Notes: generated by a model from the sequence alone, not told the origin. Shown: positions 1-7,833, counted from the stretch's first letter. The stretch is 64,000 nucleotides of DNA from Hymenobacter chitinivorans DSM 11115 (GCF_002797555.1 NZ_PGFA01000002.1:186001-250000), one strand, 5' to 3'. Numbers and translations: made by a program.

Positions 1-77
1 TCGTCCTACCTCCCGTTGACGGGCTTGCCCGTAGTTCCCCGACACTGTCAGCTACAACCGGTAGCTACGAAAAGTCG

Positions 78-85
78 TACCTTTG
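78..85 (+). promoter_or_regulatory. Putative -7 promoter element of dxs
   Basis: The sequence TACCTTTG matches the Bacteroidota -7 consensus TAnnTTTG and lies about 95 bases before the dxs start codon. No convincing -33 TTTG was found at the usual spacing, so this is a single-element match. Confidence 0.4.
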
Positions 86-179
86 CGTGTTATAAGAGAC
101 AAATAGTGCAAACTGCCTAACCTTTAGGCTCGTCTGGCTGTTGGCTCTGTGAAAAACCTCTCCTTGCCCTCTCTCGAAG

Positions 180-2120
180 ATGATTGTCGAACCCGGTGAA
201 TTGCTGGCGGCCATAAACTCGCCCGACGACCTTAAAAAGCTCAGTGAAGATCAACTGGTCCAAGTCAGCCAGGAGCTTCGACAGTTCATTATCGACTCGG
301 TGTCTATCTACGGTGGCCACTTCGGCGCCTCTTTGGGCGTGGTCGAGCTGACGGTGGCGCTGCACTACGTCTTTAATACGCCCTACGACCAGCTGGTGTG
401 GGACGTGGGGCACCAGGCCTACGGCCATAAAATCCTGACCGGGCGCCGCGACCGGTTCCCCACGAATCGTCGCTACGGCGGCATGTCGGGTTTCCCCAAG
501 CGCAAGGAGAGTGAGTACGACGCCTTCGGGGTGGGCCACAGCAGCACCAGCATCGGGGCCGCCCTGGGCATGGCCGTAGCTTCCGACTACAAGGGCGAGA
601 AGGACCGGCAGCACATTGCCGTAATCGGCGACGGAGCCATGACGGCCGGGATGGCCTTCGAGGCCCTCAACCACGCCGGGGTGGCCAACTCCAACCTGCT
701 GGTTATCCTCAACGACAACTGCATGAGCATCGACCCCAACGTGGGCGCGCTCAAGGAATACCTCACCGATATTACTACTTCCCGCACCTACAACAAGGTG
801 CGCGACGAGCTCTGGAACGTACTGGGCAAGCTCAGCAAGTTCGGGCCCAACCCCCAGCAGATTGCCCGCAAGGTGGAGCAGGCCATGAAGGCCACGCTGC
901 TCAAGCAAAGCAACCTGTTTGAGGCCCTGAACTTCCGCTACTTCGGTCCCGTGGACGGGCACGACGTGCAGCACCTGGCCACCATTCTCAAGGATCTGAA
1001 GACCATTCCCGGCCCCAAAATCCTGCACTGCGTGACGGTGAAAGGCAAGGGTTACGCCCTGGCCGAGAAAGACCAGACCCTGTGGCACGCCCCGGGCCTG
1101 TTCGACAAGATTACCGGCGAAATCCACACCAAGACCTACGAGAAGCCCCAGCCGCCCAAGTACCAGGACGTGTTTGGGCACACGATGGTGGAGCTGGCTA
1201 AGCAAAACGACAAGGTGATGGGCGTGACGCCCGCCATGCCGTCGGGCTGCTCCCTGAACATTATGATGAAGGCCATGCCCGACCGCGCCTTCGACGTGGG
1301 CATTGCCGAGCAGCACGCCGTAACCTTCTCCGCGGGCCTGGCCACGCAGGGCTTGGTGCCGTTCTGCAACATCTACTCGTCGTTTATGCAGCGCGCCTAC
1401 GACCAGGTGCTGCACGACGTGGCCCTGCAAAACCTGAACGTGGTGTTCTGCCTCGACCGGGCCGGTTTTGCCGGCGCCGACGGCCCCACTCACCACGGCT
1501 GCTACGATATTTCCTACATGCGCAACATTCCCAACATGGTGGTGTCGGCGCCGATGAACGAGGAAGAGCTGCGCAACCTGATGTACACGGCCCAGCTGCC
1601 CGATATGGGTCCGTTCAGCATCCGCTACCCCCGCGGGGAAGGCGTGATGCCCCAGTGGCAGACGCCGCTCAAGAAAATTGCCGTGGGCACCGGCCGCGTG
1701 GTGCGCGAAGGGGAAGGCGTGGCCATCCTGAGCATCGGCCACATCGGCAACTATGCCGCCAAGGCTACCCAGCAGCTGGCCGCCGAAGGCCTGAGCGTGG
1801 GCCACTACGACATGCGCTTCGCCAAGCCCCTCGACGAAGAGCTGCTGGCCGCCGCCCTGAGCAAGTACAAAGCCATTGTGACGGTGGAAGACGGCTGCCT
1901 GCCCGGCGGCTTCGGCTCGGCCATCCTGGAGTTCATGGCCGACCACGGCTACTCGGTGCCCGTCAAGCGCCTCGGCATTCCGGACCGCATCGTGGAGCAC
2001 GGCACCCAGGATGAGCTCTACAAGGAGTGCGGTTTCGACGCCGCCGGTATTGCCGCCGCCGTGCGCGAAATGGCCGGCAAGGTAACCGCTAAGGCTGCTG
2101 TGGAGACGGTGATTCTGTAA
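180..2120 (+). CDS. dxs: 1-deoxy-D-xylulose-5-phosphate synthase
   Basis: Cytoplasmic thiamine-diphosphate enzyme that condenses pyruvate and glyceraldehyde 3-phosphate to DXP, the first step of the MEP route to isoprenoids. The 646-residue length fits the family. Visible signatures are the N-terminal GGHFGASLGVVELT and DVGHQAYGHK segments, the diphosphate/Mg site GDGAMTAGMAFEAL followed by NDN about 28 residues on, the catalytic glutamate in GIAEQHAV, and the transketolase-type pyrimidine domain with DRAGFAGADGPTHHG. The ATG at 180 gives the expected N-terminus. The gene stands alone and is closed by a strong hairpin terminator. A 627-residue reading frame on the opposite strand is only a shadow of this GC-rich gene. 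Confidence 0.97.
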   Translation: MIVEPGELLAAINSPDDLKKLSEDQLVQVSQELRQFIIDSVSIYGGHFGASLGVVELTVALHYVFNTPYDQLVWDVGHQAYGHKILTGRRDRFPTNRRYGGMSGFPKRKESEYDAFGVGHSSTSIGAALGMAVASDYKGEKDRQHIAVIGDGAMTAGMAFEALNHAGVANSNLLVILNDNCMSIDPNVGALKEYLTDITTSRTYNKVRDELWNVLGKLSKFGPNPQQIARKVEQAMKATLLKQSNLFEALNFRYFGPVDGHDVQHLATILKDLKTIPGPKILHCVTVKGKGYALAEKDQTLWHAPGLFDKITGEIHTKTYEKPQPPKYQDVFGHTMVELAKQNDKVMGVTPAMPSGCSLNIMMKAMPDRAFDVGIAEQHAVTFSAGLATQGLVPFCNIYSSFMQRAYDQVLHDVALQNLNVVFCLDRAGFAGADGPTHHGCYDISYMRNIPNMVVSAPMNEEELRNLMYTAQLPDMGPFSIRYPRGEGVMPQWQTPLKKIAVGTGRVVREGEGVAILSIGHIGNYAAKATQQLAAEGLSVGHYDMRFAKPLDEELLAAALSKYKAIVTVEDGCLPGGFGSAILEFMADHGYSVPVKRLGIPDRIVEHGTQDELYKECGFDAAGIAAAVREMAGKVTAKAAVETVIL

Positions 2121-2135
2121 TTAGAATTAAGCTAG

Positions 2136-2172
2136 AAAAAAGCCCCGCCGGATTCGTCCGGCGGGGCTTTTT
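2136..2172 (+). terminator. Rho-independent terminator after dxs
   Basis: A 12-bp GC-rich stem (2141-2152 with 2157-2168) around a 4-base loop, preceded by A6 and followed by T5. It serves dxs. Because it is symmetrical it may also stop transcripts of the convergent nuclease-like gene that ends at 2179. Confidence 0.9.
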
Positions 2173-2178
2173 GTTTGG

Positions 2179-2718
2179 TCATATAGACCGAGACTTAGTG
2201 ACTTTGAATCGAATATTTAGCGTTGGGAAGGCAGTCTTTAAACGGTCCTTAGCAGCTTGCATAGAAATGGAGTTGAGCGGGCGTGGTAAGTGTCTGCTTA
2301 CGAATGCCACTGCTTCAATCTTAGTGTTGGCAACAAAGATACCGTGTCGTTCGAAGCGTCGGATAGTAGGGATTAGCTGATCTAGCGCTTGGCGCATTCG
2401 GACCGGAACTTTGGTAGTTCTTCCTACAGGCATGCCAAGTTTAAACTCAATAAAAACGATGGTGTCGTTCCAAAAAACTGCATAATCACAGCGTTTGGGA
2501 GACTTGGATGTAGGATACAAGCAGCCATCTACGCTGATGGTGTAGAAGTCACGCCCTGTCGGATTCTTGATTTCAAAATCTAAATCCGGGTCACGCTTTC
2601 CAGTACGGTAAAGAGCTCTTTTTCTGATTGGGCAGTCAAATACTCGTCGAACCGTTCGGGTATGGTGAACAATGCACGTGGAACCATGCGGGTAAGCTCC
2701 TTCTATCCGGCTTTTCAT
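2179..2718 (-). CDS. Small PD-(D/E)XK-like putative nuclease, partner of the upstream ATPase
   Basis: A 179-residue protein with no family I can name with certainty. Residues 76-93 read as a hydrophobic strand carrying D78, then a strand ending I-E91-F-K93. This D-x12-E-x-K spacing is the classic PD-(D/E)XK nuclease core, and glutamines at 110 and 114 start the next helix as in many RecB-like members. The N-terminal 60 residues are basic. Its ATG overlaps the stop of the ATPase gene in an ATGA arrangement, so the two are probably translationally coupled. GC content is low for this genome (26 of 60 bases at 2461-2520). A role as effector nuclease of a two-gene defence-type cassette is inference. 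A non-catalytic restriction-fold adaptor is also possible. Confidence 0.6.
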   Translation of the reverse strand: MKSRIEGAYPHGSTCIVHHTRTVRRVFDCPIRKRALYRTGKRDPDLDFEIKNPTGRDFYTISVDGCLYPTSKSPKRCDYAVFWNDTIVFIEFKLGMPVGRTTKVPVRMRQALDQLIPTIRRFERHGIFVANTKIEAVAFVSRHLPRPLNSISMQAAKDRLKTAFPTLNIRFKVTKSRSI

Positions 2719-3944
2719 TTTTTAACCGGCTTAGCTTTAGATGGTGCTTTCTTTTCGGGCACGCGTAGATCGGTTAGACGGTCAAAAATATCAGCAAACT
2801 CTCCTGATACTTCGTCAAGTTGACTTTCACTTAGTAAGCCAGTTTTGGTATCAAATATACTTTTAGCTTTCCCATTAGCCACATAATAAGCGCTGAAATC
2901 ATTTGGGTCTAGCCAATACTTTTCAGGAATGAGCCTAGCTATTTTCTTTGCTTGATGTGGAAATAAACCCTTGACCTTATGAGCATAGAGACACAGATTG
3001 AGGGCTGCTAGCACGTAAGGGCTATGTGTAGTAATTGTAAGGTCATTATTAGCTTGTGTGCACTTTTCAAGCAGGGTGTAAACCAAGTCGCGTTGCGCAG
3101 TGGGGTATAGGTTAAGTTCTGGCTCTTCTATGATAAAACTTTGGACTAGATCATTTTTGCGTGAAAGGTGCTCTAGTAATACTAGTAGCGGAGTAACTGA
3201 TTGAATGCCACTAGCTGCTTCTAGAAGCATTAATGGCTCATCACGTTCTGGAATACTTATAAAATCACGGCCTTCCACATGTCTATATGTTATATTGAGA
3301 AATGGTATTGCAAGTTCAGGAACATCTTTCCGAGAAAGAGAAAAGCTATTGGCGAAAGCCAAGACGCTTTTAGGTAAACCTATATCATCACGTAAAAGAC
3401 CAGCCCAGGAATATTCAATTGAAGCGACGAATGCTCTTTCAGAAGGGATGTACATAGGTCTTGCCAAACTGCCATTATCAAGTAGCGGCTTGGAAACGTT
3501 GTTTAAAAACTTTCTAACCGCATCAATATTTTTATTTCCTTCTTCAATTTTAATTTCATTTGCGAAATCTTGAATTAAATTCAAGAAACTTTCCTTGGTG
3601 TTATTGTCATTAAGTATATTGTCTACAGCTCTGTCTATTATTTTCTCTCTTTTTTCTTTGTCATCACTTTCTAAATTGTTGTCAATTTCTACTTTGCCAT
3701 CATTGTCATTCCACGAGAAATAACTATTATGGCATAGGAAATTATTTATATTATAATTTTTAAACAGCTTGCTTCTTTCTGTGCTAGGCAAAAGGTTGAA
3801 TTCGCCATCCCTGTAAATCGCCGCCAACTTCGCCAGCGTACTCTTCCCCCCGCCCGTAGGCCCGATAAACACCGTCACTTTCTTAAAGTCCACGGTGGCA
3901 TCTTTGATGGGGCCAAAATTCTTGACAACTAGTTTCTCATCCAT
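2715..3944 (-). CDS. ABC/AAA15 (OLD-like) ATPase of a two-gene cassette
   Basis: A 409-residue predicted ATPase starting at MDEKLVVKNFGPIKD; an upstream in-frame start at 3980 would add 12 unlikely residues. Walker A is GPTGGGKST (about 28-36), an ABC-signature-like SGIQS lies at 245-249, Walker B is FIIEEPE (270-276), and the H-switch is THSPY (306-310). This order is typical of the SMC/ABC-type AAA15/AAA21 ATPases found in OLD, PARIS AriA and Septu PtuA proteins. No TOPRIM domain follows; the C-terminus is a lysine/proline-rich tail. The middle is very AT-rich (13 G/C in the 60 bases 3721-3780), unlike neighbouring genes, which suggests horizontal acquisition. It overlaps the putative nuclease gene by 4 bp. 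The defence role is inferred from architecture. Confidence 0.8.
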   Translation of the reverse strand: MDEKLVVKNFGPIKDATVDFKKVTVFIGPTGGGKSTLAKLAAIYRDGEFNLLPSTERSKLFKNYNINNFLCHNSYFSWNDNDGKVEIDNNLESDDKEKREKIIDRAVDNILNDNNTKESFLNLIQDFANEIKIEEGNKNIDAVRKFLNNVSKPLLDNGSLARPMYIPSERAFVASIEYSWAGLLRDDIGLPKSVLAFANSFSLSRKDVPELAIPFLNITYRHVEGRDFISIPERDEPLMLLEAASGIQSVTPLLVLLEHLSRKNDLVQSFIIEEPELNLYPTAQRDLVYTLLEKCTQANNDLTITTHSPYVLAALNLCLYAHKVKGLFPHQAKKIARLIPEKYWLDPNDFSAYYVANGKAKSIFDTKTGLLSESQLDEVSGEFADIFDRLTDLRVPEKKAPSKAKPVKK

Positions 3945-3985
3945 AACACAAAGAAAAGGGGAATACCCAAAGGTAAACAAACCAC

Positions 3986-4021
3986 AAGGCCGTTGCTCTC
4001 CGGGGAAAGCAACGGCCTTTT
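3986..4021 (-). terminator. Hairpin between the unknown 4041 gene and the ATPase cassette
   Basis: Perfect 12-bp arms (3986-3997 with 4008-4019) around a 10-base loop. It lies directly after the 225-residue gene that ends at 4041, so it probably terminates that gene and isolates the ATPase cassette. The T-run is better on the + strand than on the - strand, so orientation is uncertain. Confidence 0.6.
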
Positions 4022-4040
4022 CTACGGCAACTCCGGCGGC

Positions 4041-4718
4041 TTAGTACGACTCGCGCTGGAAGCCCCAGGCCCGGAGCTGGGCCTTGTATTCCTTTTTGAC
4101 GGGGTAGTTGGCGTCGAGGGCTTTACCCAGGCTGCTGAGGACGGTTTCGATTTGGTCACGCATGGTATCCTTGGCACTCACGGCCTTGGATACGGTGCCG
4201 TTGGCATCAGTGAGCTCGGTTACCAGCTCGTTGTAGCGGGTGGCGATAGGAGTCCAGAAATTGGTGCCGTATTCACCATCGGTAATCTTCTCGGTTTTGA
4301 GGCCTTCTAGGAGCGTGAGCAGGGCCGCCGCGCGCTTGGTCCGCTCCCGTTCCAGCGTGTAGGTCTTGTTGGTCTTGATGATGCCCACGGTGGGGTAGTG
4401 GGCTAGGGCAGTTTTCTTATTGTATTTGTCGGCGAGGCGGTTTTTGACGCGGTACAGATTCTCATCTATCAGGGCGTCGAGGTCGAGCAGCTCGTCGGCG
4501 TGGATGGGGCGGGCACTACCGGCCTGCTGCCGCGAAGTCACGGCGGCTTGGTACGTCAGCGCCTGCGTCCGAAAGGCCGCGGCCGTAGTGTAGCGCAGGG
4601 TCAGCCACGACTCGGTGGGCCAGTGTGCGGCCGCGAATACGGCTAGCTCGGCCAGCTGTCGGTCGTTGATCGGCAGCAGGGCCGTTTTGCGGGGTTTGGG
4701 AATATCAGGGGTATCCAT
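4041..4718 (-). CDS. Conserved-looking hypothetical protein
   Basis: A 225-residue soluble protein without a signal peptide or membrane segment. I do not recognise the family. The N-terminus is proline- and lysine-rich (PDIPKPRKTA). The rest is rich in Ala, Thr, Leu and charged residues and reads as mostly helical, with a basic segment around KNRLADKYNKKTALAHYP. Codon use and GC look native, unlike the adjacent ATPase cassette, and a hairpin separates the two, so it is probably not part of that cassette. Its upstream side faces the 41-bp palindromic array. Confidence 0.7.
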   Translation of the reverse strand: MDTPDIPKPRKTALLPINDRQLAELAVFAAAHWPTESWLTLRYTTAAAFRTQALTYQAAVTSRQQAGSARPIHADELLDLDALIDENLYRVKNRLADKYNKKTALAHYPTVGIIKTNKTYTLERERTKRAAALLTLLEGLKTEKITDGEYGTNFWTPIATRYNELVTELTDANGTVSKAVSAKDTMRDQIETVLSSLGKALDANYPVKKEYKAQLRAWGFQRESY

Positions 4719-4830
4719 AAGCTGAAAAAATGGGATTGGTGAATAACGCAGATAAGGTAGCTAAATAGTTGAGCTTGAATATAGTGCCGGATGAAAAAGT
4801 TGGTAAAGAAAGCCGCTCTTTACAATAGCG

Positions 4831-5068
4831 GCCACGAGTGGCCAACTTCCTCAAACCTCTTTTGACGTGCTAAAACTCATTTGAGGAATCCTCAAATGAG
4901 TTTTTACATTCCAAAACGGGTTTGAGGACACCTCAAACCTGTTTTGACGTGCCGAAACTGGCTTGAGGACGCCTCAAACCGTTTCTGCCATTCCAAACCT
5001 GCTTTGAGGACGCCTCGGAAGCCTTTCGACCGGCCAAAACTGAGTTGAGGACGCCTCAAGCCGGTTTT
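4831..5068. repeat. Array of 33-nt palindromes with an exact 41-bp period
   Basis: Five palindromic units of about 33 bases begin at 4872, 4913, 4954, 4995 and 5036, exactly 41 bases apart, with 8-base spacers. A decayed sixth unit at 4831 keeps only its right half. The core is TTTGAGGA-cg-CCTCAAA flanked by AAAAC on the left and GTTTT on the right. The first unit is a perfect inverted repeat with 16-base arms and a one-base centre. Spacers alternate between GACGTGCC-like and CATTCC-like. The 41-bp period is not a multiple of three and no gene crosses it. Possible roles are a multi-site operator, a structured RNA or a satellite-like intergenic repeat; none can be chosen from sequence. Confidence 0.9.
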
Positions 5069-5237
5069 GAGTACTAGAGACAGGACTGCGGTAGTCTACC
5101 CGGCAGCATAAGTGGCCTGAAGATGCCGCGCCGCGCCCTGCTGGGTAGGAGCAGCAGGGTAAGGGAACAGGTGCCAGGGCTCGGAAGCTGGAAGGAGAGC
5201 CAAAAACAGGCACGGGGTGAACTAAATAAAAATAAAT
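5069..5237. other. Non-coding stretch between the palindromic array and the YceI promoter
   Basis: No credible reading frame or RNA gene is seen. The frames that cross it lack family signals and are compositionally like shadows. Together with the array it forms a gap of about 640 bases without a gene. Confidence 0.5.
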
Positions 5238-5278
5238 GATGTAGGTACATTGATGTATGTACACTATTTGTATATTTG
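5238..5278 (+). promoter_or_regulatory. YceI promoter with a GTACAT-N6-ATGTAC inverted repeat
   Basis: TATATTTG at 5271-5278 matches the TAnnTTTG -7 element, about 85 bases before the YceI start. Just upstream is a perfect inverted repeat GTACAT-N6-ATGTAC (5245-5262). It overlaps a 12-base direct repeat with one mismatch (5238-5249 and 5252-5263). The position suggests an operator, for example for a MarR-type repressor, but no regulator gene is adjacent. Confidence 0.6.
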
Positions 5279-5363
5279 CAGCATCACTCAGCCACCGGGC
5301 GCTTCGGTTACCGGCGATGAGCCAGCATCAACCACGAAACATCAACCCTCATTTCACCGCATC

Positions 5364-5912
5364 ATGGCCACTACCAAATGGGCAATTGACCCCACGCACT
5401 CCGAGGTTCAGTTCAAAATCAAGCACCTCGTGATTTCGACCGTAACGGGCTCGTTCAAGTCGTTTTCGGGCGAAGCCATTACCGAAAATGACAGCTTCGA
5501 GCATGCCCAGGTGAATTTCTCGCTCGATGTGCAAAGCATCGACACCAACCAGGAGCAGCGCGACGAGCACCTGCGCAACAACGACTTCTTCGACGCGGCC
5601 ACCTACCCCAGCATCACTTTCGCCTCGACGGGCCTGACCAAGACCGGCGACGATACCTACAAGCTGACCGGCAACCTGACGGTGAAAGACGTGACCAAGC
5701 CCGTGACCCTCGACGTGGAGTACGGCGGCACCGCCACCGACTTCTACGGCAACGAGAAGGCCGGCTTTGAAGTAACCGGCAAAATCAACCGCAAGGAGTT
5801 TGGCCTGACCTTCCACGCCGTAACCGAAGCCGGCTCCATCGTGCTCGGCGACGACGTGAAGCTGTTCGCCAACGTGCAGTTCGTGAAAGAAAAAGCCGAA
5901 GTAGCTGCCTAA
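5364..5912 (+). CDS. YceI family protein (lipocalin-like lipid/isoprenoid binder)
   Basis: A 182-residue YceI-domain protein. The family forms a lipocalin-like barrel that binds polyisoprenoid or other amphiphilic molecules. Typical features are the N-terminal WAIDPTHSEVQFKIKHLVIS, the central DEHLRNNDFFDAATYPSITF, and the C-terminal NRKEFGLTF followed by GDDVKL. The ATG at 5364 is chosen because it begins MATTKWAIDP, as in family members; a longer frame from 5250 runs through promoter sequence. There is no signal peptide, so it is probably cytoplasmic. It is a single gene with its own promoter and a candidate operator. Confidence 0.93.
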   Translation: MATTKWAIDPTHSEVQFKIKHLVISTVTGSFKSFSGEAITENDSFEHAQVNFSLDVQSIDTNQEQRDEHLRNNDFFDAATYPSITFASTGLTKTGDDTYKLTGNLTVKDVTKPVTLDVEYGGTATDFYGNEKAGFEVTGKINRKEFGLTFHAVTEAGSIVLGDDVKLFANVQFVKEKAEVAA

Positions 5913-5957
5913 GCTACCGGGCATCCGGACCGGTGCCGGCGGATCTGCCCCGCCGGC

Positions 5958-6980
5958 CTAGGGCCGTCCCGATACTAGTGCCGAAGCCGAAGTAGCCTGT
6001 GCTGCTTCGGCTTCGCTGCGTTTGGCCACCACCCGCAGGATGCGTTCCTGGATTTCGCTCATCACAAAGTCGGTCCACAACCCGGCGTAGGGGTTGAGGC
6101 GGGTGCTCAGGCGCTGCTGACTGTAGAGGACAAGGCGGGTGCGGCCGGGGCCGGCCGGTTGCAGCTCGTAGGTGCCGCGCAGCACGTCGAAAAACCGGCC
6201 GCCCACGGTCACGTGCTCATCGAAGGTCGTGGGCGGAATGGTAGCCGTGTTGGGCACGATGCGAAAGGAAATGCGCCGCCGCGGCTCCCACACGTCCACG
6301 GTTTCGATGAACTCGACGCCCCGCTCGAAGGTAGCGTGCCGCACCCCGCCCACGCCCTCGAACGACAAGGTGGCCTCCACCGGGCGCGGGAAGCCGATTT
6401 TATCCACGAGGCTGGGGCCGAGGTCCTGGGCCGAAATGGCGGGCACCCGGATGATGTTGTGCCACACGGCTTCGGCCGGGGCGTTGATGAGAATCGTGTT
6501 CTGGACCCGGCGGAAGTCGTCGGGGGCGGCAAACTGGCTTTCCAGGGGTGCGGCCACGAAGGGCAGCAGGGCAAAGCCGGCCACGACGAAGGTGTTGCGG
6601 TTATCGTCGGGGTGGCGGTTACGGGTCAGGAGCCGGTAGAGCACCCCGCCGACGGCGGAGAGGACGATGAACAGCGGCCCGATAATAATGAGGCAGATTG
6701 CGCCTTCCAGGTTAAAAATGAAGGCCGTAACCAGGAACAGCAGTACCGTGCCCCAGGAGCGGAAGATGAAGCTCCAGGAATTGGTGCGCTTGGCCGGCGA
6801 AAAGTGCTCGGTAATAGCGCCTAACCCGATGGGCACCAGCACCAGAAAGCCCAGCATGAGCAGTCCGCCGCCCCCGGCCAGGGCATTGTCGGCAAACGCG
6901 AAGCGGCCGAGCAGGGCAAACGTCAGGCCCAGTAGGACGGCGGTGATATTGTGGGCGTTGCGGCGTTCGAAGAGGGGCAT
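5958..6980 (-). CDS. Membrane-anchored SRPBCC (polyketide-cyclase/START-like) protein
   Basis: A 340-residue protein starting at MPLFERRNAHNIT. About four hydrophobic helices lie in the first 145 residues (around 12-30, 36-58, 75-92 and 95-115). A basic loop and another hydrophobic segment follow (about 130-150). Residues 160-310 form an SRPBCC-like domain beginning NTILINAPAEAVWHNIIRVP, the typical first strand and helix of this ligand-binding fold, and ending in ERILRVVAKRSE. The ligand is unknown. The genes on both sides are on the other strand. The longer upstream frame overlaps the neighbouring hydrolase gene and is rejected. Confidence 0.75.
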   Translation of the reverse strand: MPLFERRNAHNITAVLLGLTFALLGRFAFADNALAGGGGLLMLGFLVLVPIGLGAITEHFSPAKRTNSWSFIFRSWGTVLLFLVTAFIFNLEGAICLIIIGPLFIVLSAVGGVLYRLLTRNRHPDDNRNTFVVAGFALLPFVAAPLESQFAAPDDFRRVQNTILINAPAEAVWHNIIRVPAISAQDLGPSLVDKIGFPRPVEATLSFEGVGGVRHATFERGVEFIETVDVWEPRRRISFRIVPNTATIPPTTFDEHVTVGGRFFDVLRGTYELQPAGPGRTRLVLYSQQRLSTRLNPYAGLWTDFVMSEIQERILRVVAKRSEAEAAQATSASALVSGRP

Positions 6981-7073
6981 ACGGGGTAAGGCTAGGAATA
7001 TGGCTGGGGTAAAAGTGCGTAATTGTGCCCAGTTCAACCCCTGGCCGCCTTCGGGGCCGCCGCTTTTTACCGT

Positions 7074-7829
7074 ATGGCTTCTTCTCAACCCACGTTCGTC
7101 TTCCTGCACGGCTTCGCCGAAAGCCGCGAAATCTGGTCCGGCTTCTGCCGCGACTTTCCCACCGAGTACCGCGTCATCAGCCTCAATCTGCTCGGGCACG
7201 GCACCAACATCCGCGACGTGCGCGACTACTCGATGGAGGCCCAGGCCCGCTACGTGGCCGAGAAGCTGCAGGCGGCTGGCGTCGACAAAGCGCTACTGGT
7301 GGGCCACAGCATGGGCGGCTACGTGGCCCTGGCCTTTGCCGAGCGGTGGCCCGAGCGGGTGGCCGGCCTGTGCCTGCTCAACTCCTCGGCCTACGCCGAC
7401 TCGGACGAGAAAAAGGCCAACCGCGAAAAGAACGTAGCCTTCGTGGAGCGGCACGGGGTGGAGAAGTTCATGGAGTCGTTTATCCGGCCCCTGTTTGCCC
7501 CCGTGCACCGCGAAGCCATGAGCAGCCAGCGCGAGTTTCTGGAGGAAATCGGCAAGGCCACGCCCGCCGAAACCATCGTGGGCGGCATGCGGGCCATGGC
7601 CGCCCGCCCCGACCGGACCAAGGTGCTACGCGCGGCCAAGTTCCCCGTGCTGCTCATTGCCGGCAAGGAAGACGTGGCCGTACCCCTGGAGCAGTCGGTA
7701 ACCCTGGCGCCCCTGGCCCCGGTGAGCTACGCCCTGTTTCTGGCCGACGTGGGGCATTTGGCCTACTACGAAAAGCCCCGGGAAACCCGCCGCGCCGTGC
7801 TGGATTTCGCCGGGGCGGTGTTCGGTTAA
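7074..7829 (+). CDS. Alpha/beta hydrolase
   Basis: A 251-residue soluble alpha/beta-hydrolase. It shows the oxyanion loop FLHGFAES near residue 10, the nucleophile elbow GHSMGGY with Ser79, an acid in AGKEDVAVP and the catalytic histidine in VGHLAYYEKP. The ATG at 7074 gives MASSQPTFVFLHG, a normal N-terminus. It probably hydrolyses a small ester or acts in a carboxylesterase/haloperoxidase-like way; the substrate cannot be read from sequence. It is divergent from the SRPBCC gene and convergent with the TonB-like gene, separated from the latter by a long bidirectional terminator. Confidence 0.92.
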   Translation: MASSQPTFVFLHGFAESREIWSGFCRDFPTEYRVISLNLLGHGTNIRDVRDYSMEAQARYVAEKLQAAGVDKALLVGHSMGGYVALAFAERWPERVAGLCLLNSSAYADSDEKKANREKNVAFVERHGVEKFMESFIRPLFAPVHREAMSSQREFLEEIGKATPAETIVGGMRAMAARPDRTKVLRAAKFPVLLIAGKEDVAVPLEQSVTLAPLAPVSYALFLADVGHLAYYEKPRETRRAVLDFAGAVFG

Positions 7830-7833
7830 TACT

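Noticed and set aside
117..2000. A 627-residue frame antisense to dxs
   Set aside because: It lies fully inside dxs, has no family motifs, and is rich in His, Gly and Val as expected for the reverse frame of a high-GC gene.
2179..3944. Direct naming of the cassette as Septu, PARIS or Gabija
   Set aside because: The partner is not HNH, TOPRIM/DUF4435 or a helicase, and the ATPase has no TOPRIM domain, so none of these names fits.
4831..5068. A CRISPR array at the 41-bp repeats
   Set aside because: Spacers are only 8 bases and are themselves repeated, the units are imperfect palindromes, and there are no cas genes.
4974..5264. A 96-residue minus-strand frame over the repeat array
   Set aside because: It runs through the palindromes and the AT-rich promoter; the 41-bp period breaks any reading frame, and there is no family signal.
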